Notes: a model not told the origin generated them from the letters alone. 64,000 bases of DNA from Priestia megaterium (GCF_009497655.1 NZ_CP023317.1:773501-837500); one strand, 5' to 3'; positions 8,628 through 17,667 are shown, numbered from the stretch's first letter. A program made the numbers and translations.

Positions 8628-9123
8628 TCCACCACTCTGTCAATGGTCCTTTGTCGCCATAAACAGGATCTGTTGTAGGAATAGGTACTTGTGCAATTTC
8701 ATCAAATACGTGAGGGCGATCAGTTTGTTTTCCTGTTCGTAAGTTGTAATCCATGCCCTCTGGATAAGCTCCAACCACTTTAAAATCAGCAGTTGACTGC
8801 AGACGCATATGTCCTGTACCTGCAGGGAGTACGAGTACATCCCCAGCATGCACCACGATATTTTCTCCCATATGTCCACCTAGTTTTAAGCGTGCAGATC
8901 CGCTAATTACACCTAGTGCTTCATGAGAATTGCTGTGGTAATGGTGAAAATCATATATGCCACCTACCCAGCTGTTTTTCCAGTTGTGAGAATTAAAAAT
9001 GCTCTCTACTTTCTCTTTCTTACTAATAAATACGTGTTCATACAACAAAACTGGAAGACGAGGGTGATTTGGAATGGTTCCGTCGTCATCAAAATAAAGA
9101 ACTTTTACATTTGCATAATTCAT
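8623..9123 (-). CDS. yjlB: Cupin-domain protein, YjlB family
   Basis: This is a small cytoplasmic protein with a single cupin barrel. The first cupin motif is visible as HHYHSNSHEALGVISGSARLKLGG and the second as GDVLVLPAGTGHM, so a metal site with several histidines is likely. The reaction is unknown; YjlB proteins have no assigned function that I know of. ATG 9123 follows GAGGG at six bases and gives 166 residues. An upstream in-frame extension to 9222 exists but has no ribosome site and is Lys/Arg-rich, unlike the family. It appears to be monocistronic. Confidence 0.72.
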   Translation of the reverse strand: MNYANVKVLYFDDDGTIPNHPRLPVLLYEHVFISKKEKVESIFNSHNWKNSWVGGIYDFHHYHSNSHEALGVISGSARLKLGGHMGENIVVHAGDVLVLPAGTGHMRLQSTADFKVVGAYPEGMDYNLRTGKQTDRPHVFDEIAQVPIPTTDPVYGDKGPLTEWWN

Positions 9124-9251
9124 AAGCATCCCTCTAACAATCTTTTTTCGTAATTTTCCCTGTTTTTTGCTTGCGTAAACAGAGAAGTTTGCTCGAAGTA
9201 CTTCATTCGTTGCGAAGTGCATGATATGTAGGTGTTAACGTTTTCCAAAAA

Positions 9252-9294
9252 GAAGTCTCCCACTTCAAGCGTAGCTAAGTGGTGGGCAGTTTAC
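9252..9294 (+). mobile_element. Solo IS200/IS605-like right end, omega-RNA-like hairpin remnant
   Basis: The segment starts GAAGTCTCCCACTT and continues through CAAGCGTAGC to AAGTGGTGGGCAGTTTAC. CTCCCACTT (9257-9265) pairs with AAGTGG-T-GGG (9277-9286) with one bulged T. From memory this layout is the conserved 3' end of tnpB-associated elements, where it forms the end of the omega RNA. No tnpA or tnpB gene is present within the window, so this would be a decayed remnant. From 9300 to 9560 I see only AT-rich sequence. Confidence 0.5.
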
Positions 9295-9567
9295 TTTAGT
9301 ATCTTTTCTTCATATTGTATATAAGTAAAGGGGCTAGTGCAAGAATTCTATGGATATATAGATGTTAATTCGTATTTTGTAAATGAATAATATATATTAA
9401 TATAATTTTTAGAAGATGATATGCTCGTGAAGTAAAAGAAGCAAATAATAAGAAAGGTTAGAGTTTTAGTTGTTTTTTGTAATTAGGAAGAGATTTTAAA
9501 AAGATTTATTCGGAATTTTACGAATAATTCATTACTTTTGTAAAAGTAATGTAAACATTTTTGTGTA

Positions 9568-9596
9568 TTGAGTAATAGTAATGAATGTTATATACT
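9568..9596 (+). promoter_or_regulatory. Sigma-A promoter of the ZTP riboswitch-permease unit
   Basis: TTGAGT (9568-9573), a 17-base spacer and TATACT (9591-9596). Transcription would start at about 9603, right at the 5' edge of the riboswitch. Confidence 0.65.
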
Positions 9597-9602
9597 GATA
9601 AA

Positions 9603-9683
9603 AAATATATTCCTATATGTGACTGGCGCAACATGGATGACCATGGGGGAGCATATAGCGTATAAGCCGCGCGCCTGGGCAAA
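9603..9683 (+). ncRNA. ZTP (pfl-motif) riboswitch aptamer
   Basis: The conserved pfl-motif strings are present in order: GTGACTGGCG (9619-9628), a short P2-like hairpin (ATGG ATGA CCAT), GGGGAGCAT (9646-9654), a small hairpin, then CCGCGCGCCTGGGCA (9667-9681). GGCGC in the first string can pair with GCGCC in the last, the pseudoknot expected of this class. An intrinsic terminator follows at once. ZTP riboswitches bind ZMP/ZTP, which build up when 10-formyl-tetrahydrofolate is short, and usually switch expression on. The class assignment is by recall of the consensus. Confidence 0.85.
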
Positions 9684-9714
9684 CACTTGAGAAAATTTCG
9701 CAAGTGTTTTTTTT
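9682..9714 (+). terminator. Expression-platform terminator of the ZTP riboswitch
   Basis: AACACTTG (9682-9689) pairs with CAAGTGTT (9701-9708), followed by a run of T. The 5' arm starts immediately after the aptamer's CCTGGGCA, so ligand binding could compete with stem formation. The permease start is about 30 bases downstream. Confidence 0.85.
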
Positions 9715-9743
9715 ATTTTCCTAGGGAAGAGGAGTAGATTTGG

Positions 9744-11339
9744 ATGAGCAATATGCAAAGGAAGATGGGAACATTTGCTTTAACCATGACAGGCATAGGT
9801 TCGATTATCGGTTCAGGATGGCTGTTTGGAGCATGGAAAGCAGCTCAAATTGCAGGACCAGCGGCTATTTTTTCATGGGTTATTGGAATGGTAGTTATTT
9901 TGACCATTGCCCTATCGTACGCTGAACTGGGCGCGATGTTTCCGCAAGCAGGGGGGATGGTTAAATATCCTCAGTATTCACACGGATCATTTATTGGATT
10001 TTTGGCTGCTTGGGCTAACTGGATTTCAATCGCTTCAACGATAACAGTGGAGGCTATTGCATCTGTGCAATATATGAGTACTTGGCCGTGGAAATGGGCT
10101 CGCTGGACTCATGAATTAGTAGACAATGGCATTTTAACGTCCAAGGGGTTGGCAGTTGCGTCTCTGTTATTATTCATTTACTTTTTTGTGAACTATTGGA
10201 CGGTAAATCTCTTTGCTAAAGCAAACTCATTTATTACGATTGTTAAATTAATTATTCCTGGTTTAACGGCAGGGGCTTTATTTTTTGCTGGTTTTCATAG
10301 CGGGAACTTTTCAAGTGAGCATGGGGTAGCACCTTACGGATGGGCGAGTGTTTTAACGGCAGTGGCAACATCAGGTATCGTGTTTGCATTTAATGGGTTT
10401 CAAAGTCCTGTAAATATGGCAGGAGAAGCAAAGTCACCTAATAAATCGATTCCGGTAGCTGTAATTGGTTCAATTTTTATTGCTGGAATTGTATACATTA
10501 TATTACAAATTGTTTTTATCGGAGCAGTAAGTCCGTCATCAATTGCGGATGGATGGAATCATTTGAATTTTAATTCTCCTTTTGCTGATTTAGCGATTGC
10601 GCTTGGAATTAACTGGCTAACAATTGTGTTATACGCAGATGCATTTGTTTCTCCTTCCGGCACAGGTGCTACATATACGGCAACGACTTCTAGAATGTTA
10701 TACGGGATGCAGCAAAATGGATATTTGCCAAAGATATTTGGTACTCTTCATCCACTTTACAATGTCCCGCGCCCAGCTATGTGGCTAAATTTAGCAGCCT
10801 GCTTTTTGTTTCTCTTTTTATTTAGAGGATGGGGTGTCTTAGCAGAAGTGATCTCAGTAGCGACGCTTATCTCTTATATTATGGGCCCTGTAGCGCTTAT
10901 AACATTAAGAAAAACGGCTTCACACTTTTACCGTCCATTTTATTTAAAAGGGGCATCAGTTATTGCGCCATGCGGCTTCGTTTTTGCTTCTTTGACGCTT
11001 TACTGGGCAAGGTGGCCACTTACAGGTGAAGTGATTTTTATTATGGCAATTGGCCTGCCAGTTTATTTTTATTACCAAGCGAAAAATAAATGGGTGGGCT
11101 TTAAAAAAGAATTTTTAACCGGGGCTTGGATGCTTATCTATTTAGCGTGCATGATTTTTATTTCCTACATAGGAAGCGAAAAATTCGGAGGCAAAAATAT
11201 TTTACCTTTCGGATGGGATATGCTAGTGATTGCTTGCGTATCATTAGCCTTTTATTACTGGGGAATTAAAAGTGGCAAATCTAACCGATATATGAAAGAA
11301 GCTGAACAAATCAATCAAGAAAATTTTAAATCTAAATAA
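9744..11339 (+). CDS. APC-superfamily amino acid permease, YveA-like, ZTP-riboswitch controlled
   Basis: This is a 531 residue membrane transporter with about 12 to 14 hydrophobic segments. The N-terminus has the APC signature GIGSIIGSGWLFGAWKAAQ and a conserved GAMFPQAGGMVKYP segment. The most similar protein I recall is B. subtilis YveA (aspartate/glutamate transport), but the substrate is not certain. The ATG at 9744 follows a GAGGAG site at about nine bases. The gene stands alone behind a ZTP riboswitch, which is unusual for this family. That suggests the substrate feeds purine or one-carbon metabolism (glycine, serine, aspartate or a purine precursor); this is inference. It ends in a strong terminator. 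Confidence 0.75.
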   Translation: MSNMQRKMGTFALTMTGIGSIIGSGWLFGAWKAAQIAGPAAIFSWVIGMVVILTIALSYAELGAMFPQAGGMVKYPQYSHGSFIGFLAAWANWISIASTITVEAIASVQYMSTWPWKWARWTHELVDNGILTSKGLAVASLLLFIYFFVNYWTVNLFAKANSFITIVKLIIPGLTAGALFFAGFHSGNFSSEHGVAPYGWASVLTAVATSGIVFAFNGFQSPVNMAGEAKSPNKSIPVAVIGSIFIAGIVYIILQIVFIGAVSPSSIADGWNHLNFNSPFADLAIALGINWLTIVLYADAFVSPSGTGATYTATTSRMLYGMQQNGYLPKIFGTLHPLYNVPRPAMWLNLAACFLFLFLFRGWGVLAEVISVATLISYIMGPVALITLRKTASHFYRPFYLKGASVIAPCGFVFASLTLYWARWPLTGEVIFIMAIGLPVYFYYQAKNKWVGFKKEFLTGAWMLIYLACMIFISYIGSEKFGGKNILPFGWDMLVIACVSLAFYYWGIKSGKSNRYMKEAEQINQENFKSK

Positions 11340-11340
11340 A

Positions 11341-11367
11341 AAAACACGAGCCGGTGCTCGTGTTTTT
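11341..11367 (+). terminator. Terminator after the APC permease
   Basis: AAAACACGAGC (11341-11351) pairs with GCTCGTGTTTT (11356-11366), loop of four bases, followed by T residues. Confidence 0.88.
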
Positions 11368-11511
11368 ATTTAGATGAATGGAGAATTTAGACTTAGTTTT
11401 TATCAAAATATTGTAAAAAACATAGATTTTAAGGTTTAATGATTTACACAGAGGGAACCTTTATTTGGGATAAAGTTCTAAAAAAAACAAAATAAAGGGG
11501 ATTGGACAGCT

Positions 11512-12567
11512 GTGAAAAAAATGAATGTTTTGGCTTTGGTTTTTGTACTTATGCTAGTATTAGCGGCTTGTAACAGTTCTAAGGAAACGGGAGGATCCAC
11601 TTCGGCTAAAAATAAGGCGATTGAAGCATCTATTGACAGCGCTTCTTATATTTTAGTAGATAGTGATGAAGGAGCTACAAGTGAAGAAAAGGGGCTGTTG
11701 CAAGTTGATTTAAAAGTGAAAAATGTATCCAAAAATAGTATATCTTTATCGGATTACGACGGTGTGTATTTATATGAAGGAGATGAACAATTATCTCCAA
11801 AAACGGGAGTGAACAGTAGGGAACTTGGACTAGAAAGCAGTTCATCTGACAAGATTGGCGCTGGGAAGCAAAAAAAATTAATGTTCGTCTTTGAAGTCAA
11901 AAAAGATAAAAAGTACAAAATTGGGCTTCAGCCAAAATCATCTGATTATGATGAAGAAATTGACGAAGTAACATTAACACTGGATACGAAGAAATACGCG
12001 AAAAGCTATAATAAGCTGCAAGACCCAGAAAAAGCTCTGCAAGCTTACACGGAAGTTCTTTACTTAAACAAAGAAAATGTAGATTATGATAAATATGTAA
12101 CAGCGGACAAAACAGCTGTCATAGAAGAACAGAAAAAAGCGTTTAATGAGGAATTAAAAGGTGCGTTTTCTAATAGTTTAACCGATAAAGCAAAAAAAGA
12201 TTTTTTTAACATGTATAAAGATGTTTTGAAAGAAAAAGCAAGCGTAAAGACAAATGTGATTGCCAATGCAAATAATAAAGCTGTAGTAGAAGTGGAGTAC
12301 ACTACTGTTAATTTATCAGACTTATATTCATACGTATCGCAGCTTAAGAGAGCATATACAGATGAAACAAAAGATTACGATACAAAACACTCTGAAGAGT
12401 TTGCGGCTTCTAAATTCAAAGATATTGTAAATGAATTAGAAACGAAAGAAGGAAGTCGTCCGCTACGAATTTTTATGGTGAAAGAAGATGGGAAATGGAC
12501 TGTGAAGTCAAGTGACCTATACAGTGACTCTTTAGGTAAAACGTTTGGATCGAGCTACATTCGATAG
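11512..12567 (+). CDS. Secreted lipoprotein, DUF5105-like
   Basis: This is a 351 residue surface lipoprotein of unknown function. The N-terminus MKKMNVLALVFVLMLVLAACNSS is a signal peptide with lipobox LAAC, so Cys at about residue 20 should be lipidated. Residues about 35-155 look like an Ig-like beta domain of the DUF4352 type (LLQVDLKVKNVSKNSISLSD). The rest is helical and Lys-rich and resembles DUF5105 of Bacillus lipoproteins. The start is GTG 11512, with AAAGGGG about ten bases upstream; ATG 11521 is a less likely alternative because it would remove positive charges from the signal peptide. It is monocistronic, and its end runs directly into a dispersed repeat. Confidence 0.72.
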   Translation: MKKMNVLALVFVLMLVLAACNSSKETGGSTSAKNKAIEASIDSASYILVDSDEGATSEEKGLLQVDLKVKNVSKNSISLSDYDGVYLYEGDEQLSPKTGVNSRELGLESSSSDKIGAGKQKKLMFVFEVKKDKKYKIGLQPKSSDYDEEIDEVTLTLDTKKYAKSYNKLQDPEKALQAYTEVLYLNKENVDYDKYVTADKTAVIEEQKKAFNEELKGAFSNSLTDKAKKDFFNMYKDVLKEKASVKTNVIANANNKAVVEVEYTTVNLSDLYSYVSQLKRAYTDETKDYDTKHSEEFAASKFKDIVNELETKEGSRPLRIFMVKEDGKWTVKSSDLYSDSLGKTFGSSYIR

Positions 12568-12569
12568 AC

Positions 12570-12908
12570 AAAAAAGAGGCTAGGACAAAAATAGTTGAGC
12601 CCAAGTAAGAAACGAACCATTCATCAATCTGTTTGATGAGTGGTTCGTTTTTTTGCGATGATGCATATCGTTTTATTTGTTTCGTTCCTTCTAGCAGTTG
12701 ATTGGAGGGCAAGGCGAAGACTCCTGCGGGAAAAGCGGAACAGGTGAGACCCCGCAGGAGCGTAAGCGACGAGGAGGCTCAGCGCCCGCCCGCGGAAAGC
12801 GAAGCCTTGCACGGAAATCAATTGCGGTGTCATAAGCAGTCCAGCTCATGTATCTCATTTGTTCGTCTTTCAATTGGATTTATTTCGTTATGTCTCAACC
12901 TCTTTTTT
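12570..12908 (+). repeat. Dispersed structured intergenic repeat, copy 1 (full length)
   Basis: First of six related elements. It begins AAAAAAGAGGCTAGGACA and ends TATGTCTCAACCTCTTTTTT, so the ends are near-perfect inverted repeats. Near the head is a terminator-like hairpin (ACGAACCA...TGGTTCGT then T-run, about 12632-12654). The GC-rich middle has nested pairs: GTTGATT/AATCAA, and CTCCTGCGGG/CCCGCAGGAG. It starts three bases after the lipoprotein stop codon. Frames inside it are not genes. Confidence 0.85.
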
Positions 12909-13026
12909 GTTTTCTGTAAATAAATCAACGAGTTTTTTGTAAAGCTAAATTTATTGAAATATGCTAGTATAGGTTCATTCATTCTTTTATTCTTATTATG
13001 ATAGGCATCAATGGAGGTTCTTACTA

Positions 13027-13536
13027 ATGAAAGCAAATTATTGTAAAGATACAAAGGCCGTTCGAACGAGCCGCATTTTCCCTAATGATATTAATAATCA
13101 CAATACGTTATTTGGCGGAAAATTAATGAGTGATATTGATATGATTGCGTCCATTTCAGCTTATCGTCACAGTCGTACAGAGTGTGTGACGGCTTCAGCA
13201 GACTCTATTCACTTTCTGCACCCTATTACGCCTCAGGATTCTGTATGTTTGGAGTCATACGTATCATGGACAGGTCGTTCATCAATGGAAGTGTTTGTGA
13301 AAGTGATTAAAGAAAATTTAAAAACCGGGGAGCGTCAAATTGCAGCTACATCATTTTTAACTTTTGTGGCAATGGATGATGATGGAAAGCCCCGCGCAGT
13401 ACCGGAGCTTATTCCAGAAACAGAAGAAGAAAAATACCTGTTTCAAACGGGGGCAGATCGTGCTGCCACACGTAAACAAGTGCGTAAAAAAAGCAATGAA
13501 CTAGCCTCAGTGTTGGATTTAGGACAACCTTGGTAG
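13027..13536 (+). CDS. ykhA: Acyl-CoA thioesterase, hotdog fold, YkhA-like
   Basis: This is a cytoplasmic acyl-CoA hydrolase of 169 residues. It shows the hotdog-fold signature of the BFIT/YciA group: NDINNHNTLFGGKLMSDIDMIASISAYRHS near residues 20-50, followed by DSIHFLHPITPQDSV and SWTGRSSMEVFVKV. The acyl chain preference is not readable. ATG 13027 follows GGAGG at about ten bases. The gene lies between repeat copies 1 and 2 and is monocistronic. B. subtilis YkhA is the nearest homologue I recall. Confidence 0.8.
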   Translation: MKANYCKDTKAVRTSRIFPNDINNHNTLFGGKLMSDIDMIASISAYRHSRTECVTASADSIHFLHPITPQDSVCLESYVSWTGRSSMEVFVKVIKENLKTGERQIAATSFLTFVAMDDDGKPRAVPELIPETEEEKYLFQTGADRAATRKQVRKKSNELASVLDLGQPW

Positions 13537-13538
13537 CA

Positions 13539-13788
13539 TAAAAGAGAGGCTGAAAAGTATTTTAGCTCAAGTGAAAAACGAACCACTGATCAACACGTTT
13601 GATTAGTGGTTCGTTTTTTTTTTGTTATGGTGAACGTAGGTTTCAGCTGTTTCGTTCTTTCTAGCAGTCGATTGGAAGGAGAGGTGAAGTATTCCAATCA
13701 ACTGCGGTGTCACAAGCGGTTCAGCTTATGTATCCCATTTGTTCGTCTTAGGGTTGGATTCATTTCGTTATGCTTCATCCTCTTTTTT
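13539..13788 (+). repeat. Dispersed repeat, copy 2 (lacks GC-rich core)
   Basis: It begins AAAAGAGAGGCTGAAAAG and ends TTATGCTTCATCCTCTTTTTT. The head hairpin ACGAACCACT...AGTGGTTCGT with a long T-run is intact (about 13578-13612). The GC-rich CTCCTGCGGG core has been lost cleanly, joining GATTGGAAGG to CAATCAACTGCGG. It starts two or three bases after the thioesterase stop. Confidence 0.8.
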
Positions 13789-13931
13789 ATATTTGATGAA
13801 TCTTTCCTCCTAATCGAGAGGAGGAAACAAAATTATATGAAATTTATTTTCGTTCATGGTAATATGAATTTAATATAATTTTCTAAAAAGTTTAAAAAGT
13901 ACAACATTTATAAAGGAAGGTGTCGTGTCTA

Positions 13932-16700
13932 ATGGTAACAGTAGAAGCAGCAGAAAGACAAAACAGCAGCACTGCCCTGCGCCGTGATGTAAAATTTCTC
14001 GGTCAATTGTTAGGGAAAGTTCTGGTTCATCAAGGTGGAGAAGAACTGCTCAACAAAGTAGAAAAAATACGCGAAGTGGCAAAATCACTTAGAGAAAACA
14101 AAGATGAAGCCATCTATAAAGAAATAAAAAATGAAATCGTTACTCTTGAACAGCCGATGCGCGCGCAGGTTATTCGGGCGTTTGCCGTTTATTTTCATTT
14201 AGTTAATATTGCAGAGCAAAATCATCGAATTCGTCGCAGACGGGAATATCAGCAGCAAGAAGATTCTATTATGCAGCCGGGTTCATTGGAAAGCGCCGTT
14301 GTTTCGCTTAAAAATAATGGCGTGGCGCCAGATGTAATTGCTAACTTGCTTCAAACTTTATCACTTGAGCTTATCATCACGGCACATCCAACAGAAGCCA
14401 CTAGACGAAGTGTCCTTGATATTCATAAACGAATGGCTGAGCTTCTGAAAAACTTGGATAATTCAACGTTAACAAAACGTGAACGTACAGAAATTGAAGA
14501 AAGACTGTTTAGCGAAGTGTTAATTTTATGGCAAACAAATGAACTGCGAGATCGCAAGCCAACCGTAATGGATGAAGTATCCAATGGATTATATTATTTT
14601 GATGAAACGTTATTTGAAGTGCTTCCTCAACTTCATCAGGAATTGGAAAATTCATTGCAGGAGAATTACCCCGAAGAAAATTGGAAAGTGCCTAATATTC
14701 TTCGATTTGGTTCATGGATTGGCGGAGACCGAGATGGAAATCCAAACGTAACTCCTAAAGTAACGTGGCAAACGCTTGTCAAACAAAGGAAGTTAGCTAT
14801 TCGTAAATATAAAGAGTCGCTTACTCAATTGAGACAAAGGTTAAGTCAGTCTACAAAAAGAGTCGCAGTTTCAGATAATCTTCTTGATTCTATTAATCAA
14901 GAAATATCGCTGCTGCCTGAGAAAAAGCGATGGAGAATCAAACACGAAGTATATCGCTGCAAGCTTACGATTATGCTTCATAAATTAAATTTAGTTGGAG
15001 AGTTGGAAGCAGGTTATCAAAGGTCGGAAGAACTTTTACAAGATTTGTTTCTCATCAAAGATAGCTTGCAAAAGCATCAGCCTCAAGATTATCAGCTGAA
15101 AAGCTTGTGTAAATTAATTCGCCAAGTTGAGCTGTTTGGATTTCATTTAGCAACGCTTGATATCCGTAATCACAGCGGAGAACACGAAGCGGCAATCAAA
15201 GAAATTTTCCATGCTGTTTCTTTAGCTGAAGATTATTCAGCGTTAACAGAAGAGAAAAAAGTTGAGCTGCTAGGGAAAGTTCTTCAAGACCCAAGACCTG
15301 TGCTATCATTTGTAGAGAATTACTCTAAAGAAACGCAGCAAGTAATTGAAGTATTTAACATGATACATCGAGCACATAAAGAATTTGGAGAAAGATCCAT
15401 TGAAGTCTACTTAATCAGTATGACGCAGTCTGCAAGTGATTTGTTAGAAGTCATGGTACTTGCCAAAGAAGCGGGTATTTACCGCCTTCATGCAGATGGC
15501 CGCATTGAAAGCAAGTTAAATATAGCTCCGCTGCTTGAAACGATCGATGATCTCACAGCAGGTCCTAAGATTATGGAACAGCTATTTCAATTAGATTTTT
15601 ATCGAGAGCACTTAAGAAAACAGAAGGATTTGCAGGAAATCATGCTTGGCTACTCAGATGGAAGCAAAGATGGAGGAACGCTTACCGCTAATTGGAAGCT
15701 CTACAAAGCGCAGCAGGAAATTCACGATATGGCGAGGAAGTATCAAGTTCGTCTGAAGTTTTTCCATGGCCGAGGCGGCTCACTAGGCCGAGGAGGAGGC
15801 CCGTTAAACCGAAGCATTTTATCTCAGCCTGTTGAGACGCTAGGAGACGGTGTTAAAATTACAGAGCAAGGAGAAGTTCTTTCTTCTAGATACTCTTTAT
15901 ATGACATTGCTTACCGAAGCCTTGAACAAGCGGTCTCAGCTCTTCTTACAGCGGCAGCAAATGTTTCTCAAGAAGCTGAACAATGTGATATTCGTACACA
16001 TGAATGGGAAGAAACAATGGACGAGATTTCAACTGCTTCGTTACGTAAGTATCAAGAGCTTGTTTTCAACGATCCAGACTTTTTAACCTACTTTAAACAA
16101 GCTACACCTCTTCCTGAGCTCGGGGCTTTAAATATTGGGTCACGTCCAATGAGTCGAAAAGGAAGTGATCGCTTTGAAGACTTGCGAGCAATTCCATGGG
16201 TATTTGCATGGACGCAAAGCAGACAGCTGCTTCCAGCCTGGTACGCTGCAGGTACGGGCTTACAGCATTTAGTAGAGAAATCCGGAGATATACAGCTTCT
16301 TCAGCAAATGTATAAAGAATGGCCATTTTTCCGCTCGACCGTCGATAACCTGCAAATGGCTTTAACAAAAGCAGATTTAATGGCAGCAAAAGAATACACA
16401 GAAATGGTACAAGATCCGGTTATTTCAGAGAGGATTTTTACCGCTATTAAAAAAGAGTATAATGTTACGAAAGAAATGATTCTTCAAATCACGGGGCAAA
16501 AAGAATTAATGGATCATCTTCCTACGATTAAAGAATCTATTAAATTACGAAATCCGTATGTGGACCCTCTAACCTTCTTGCAAGTTAAGGTTATTTCCAA
16601 GCTGCGTGAAGATGAGGCTGAAACGTTAAATGAAGAACTTTTAAAAGAAGCATTATTAACGATTAACGGCATTGCAGCAGGATTGCGTAACACAGGCTGA
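13932..16700 (+). CDS. ppc: Phosphoenolpyruvate carboxylase
   Basis: PEP carboxylase adds bicarbonate to phosphoenolpyruvate to give oxaloacetate, an anaplerotic step in the cytoplasm. The key motifs are present: catalytic His in ITAHPTEATRRSV (about residue 150), WIGGDRDGNPNVTP (about 260), LGYSDGSKDGGTLTANW (about 575), the mobile loop FHGRGGSLGRGGGP (about 620) and the C-terminal RNPYVDPLTFLQVK. I start at ATG 13932, about 11 bases after AGGAAGG; GTG 13920 would overlap that site. The protein is then 922 residues, normal for bacterial PEPC. The gene stands alone with a terminator after it. Just upstream, about 13804-13827, is a hairpin with arms TTTCCTCC and GGAGGAAA but no T-run. Confidence 0.95.
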   Translation: MVTVEAAERQNSSTALRRDVKFLGQLLGKVLVHQGGEELLNKVEKIREVAKSLRENKDEAIYKEIKNEIVTLEQPMRAQVIRAFAVYFHLVNIAEQNHRIRRRREYQQQEDSIMQPGSLESAVVSLKNNGVAPDVIANLLQTLSLELIITAHPTEATRRSVLDIHKRMAELLKNLDNSTLTKRERTEIEERLFSEVLILWQTNELRDRKPTVMDEVSNGLYYFDETLFEVLPQLHQELENSLQENYPEENWKVPNILRFGSWIGGDRDGNPNVTPKVTWQTLVKQRKLAIRKYKESLTQLRQRLSQSTKRVAVSDNLLDSINQEISLLPEKKRWRIKHEVYRCKLTIMLHKLNLVGELEAGYQRSEELLQDLFLIKDSLQKHQPQDYQLKSLCKLIRQVELFGFHLATLDIRNHSGEHEAAIKEIFHAVSLAEDYSALTEEKKVELLGKVLQDPRPVLSFVENYSKETQQVIEVFNMIHRAHKEFGERSIEVYLISMTQSASDLLEVMVLAKEAGIYRLHADGRIESKLNIAPLLETIDDLTAGPKIMEQLFQLDFYREHLRKQKDLQEIMLGYSDGSKDGGTLTANWKLYKAQQEIHDMARKYQVRLKFFHGRGGSLGRGGGPLNRSILSQPVETLGDGVKITEQGEVLSSRYSLYDIAYRSLEQAVSALLTAAANVSQEAEQCDIRTHEWEETMDEISTASLRKYQELVFNDPDFLTYFKQATPLPELGALNIGSRPMSRKGSDRFEDLRAIPWVFAWTQSRQLLPAWYAAGTGLQHLVEKSGDIQLLQQMYKEWPFFRSTVDNLQMALTKADLMAAKEYTEMVQDPVISERIFTAIKKEYNVTKEMILQITGQKELMDHLPTIKESIKLRNPYVDPLTFLQVKVISKLREDEAETLNEELLKEALLTINGIAAGLRNTG

Positions 16701-16706
16701 TGATAC

Positions 16707-16745
16707 CAAAAGACACCTCAATAAAACAAAAGAGGTGTCTTTTGT
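16707..16745 (+). terminator. Terminator after ppc
   Basis: CAAAAGACACCTC (16707-16719) pairs with GAGGTGTCTTTTG (16732-16744); the 3' arm ends in a T-rich run. Confidence 0.8.
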
Positions 16746-16917
16746 TCATTCTTCTCACATAAAGAACTGCCTGTCAGTTCCTTCTCTTTTAAAGAGAACT
16801 TCCGTCTGTTAAATAGGCACTGAGAAAAATCAGTGATAAAATAGAGAAGAACTGGTAATATTCTACAAACAAGTGCTAGTGGTGGGGTAACTAGATTGAA
16901 TATGGAGGACGAGGACA

Positions 16918-17361
16918 ATGGTAAAAAATTCGCAAATCTTCATTGAAGCTGACTCCGAGAATTCTGTATTTATTGGACTGGAATTTTGTGAGTATACACA
17001 AAAAATGAATCCTACTTGTTTGTCCAAACAGCATATAAATGTGTTTATTCATCCGGAAGAACTCACTGTGGAATTTAAGAAAACAAAAAGTGATAGAACT
17101 ATTGATGATTTCCATCTGATGCATATCGTTCCGGTTCATTGCTTTAATTATTTATTATGTTCGATTTCGCAAGGTATTGTTACAGATGTTCAGCTAAAAG
17201 CGGTCGGTCATCAAGGAGAAACGTTGTTTGAAGAAAATCTTACATTGAAGTTTCATGAAAAAGCGACGGATTATGAAGAAACGCTCTCATTTTTCAAACA
17301 TTTAAATCAAGAAATACAAAAACAGACGAAAAAATATACAGCCAGTTATATGAGCTCATGA
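16918..17361 (+). CDS. Unknown protein, 147 residues
   Basis: I do not recognise this protein. It is 147 residues, soluble, without signal peptide or membrane segment, and looks like a mixed beta fold (alternating hydrophobic strands such as INVFIHPEELTVEF and VTDVQLKAV). Four cysteines occur without a CxxC pattern. The gene starts at ATG 16918 after GAGGACGAGGAC, a moderate ribosome site, and ends in its own strong terminator, so it is monocistronic between ppc and the Rieske gene. Codon use matches the neighbours, so I take it as a real gene. Confidence 0.65.
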   Translation: MVKNSQIFIEADSENSVFIGLEFCEYTQKMNPTCLSKQHINVFIHPEELTVEFKKTKSDRTIDDFHLMHIVPVHCFNYLLCSISQGIVTDVQLKAVGHQGETLFEENLTLKFHEKATDYEETLSFFKHLNQEIQKQTKKYTASYMSS

Positions 17362-17366
17362 TAAAG

Positions 17367-17397
17367 AAAGCTGCGGTTTTAAAAACCGCAGCTTTTA
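17367..17397 (+). terminator. Terminator after the unknown gene
   Basis: AAGCTGCGGTTTT pairs with AAAACCGCAGCTT in an almost perfect palindrome (17368-17394), then TTT. It starts six bases after the stop codon. Confidence 0.9.
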
Positions 17398-17502
17398 TTC
17401 GTTTAACCGAAAAAATTATGTGAGAGATGCTTACAAAGCAAGAGATTTTTCAGTGGGAAATTGATAAAGTAAAAATAAGAGAAATCAGTGGACAGAAAAG
17501 CT

Positions 17503-17523
17503 TTTAGCGGCTGGCCGCTTTTT
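17503..17523 (+). terminator. Terminator-like hairpin in the 17.4-17.75 kb intergenic region
   Basis: AGCGG (17506-17510) pairs with CCGCT (17515-17519), tetraloop CTGG, followed by five T residues. No gene ends here on the plus strand, so it may close a short transcript. Confidence 0.45.
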
Positions 17524-17667
17524 ATTCAATATGCAAGGGTTAGGTAGTGAGATTAAAAAAATAGCGATGAATACGTATTGTTATTGTAGATGAAGTGCTA
17601 AGGTCGCTCTATCTGCAATTATGTAGAATCTTCGCGCGCTTATAGTCTGTTTTACGGAACGAAAAAG

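Noticed and set aside
12624-12923. Open frames in the GC-rich core of the dispersed repeats (also in the copies at 53093-53455, 54166-54408 and 60973-61161), with products like SRRSLRLALQSTARRNE.
   Set aside because: They recur only because the repeat recurs, run in several frames on both strands, and have no ribosome sites.
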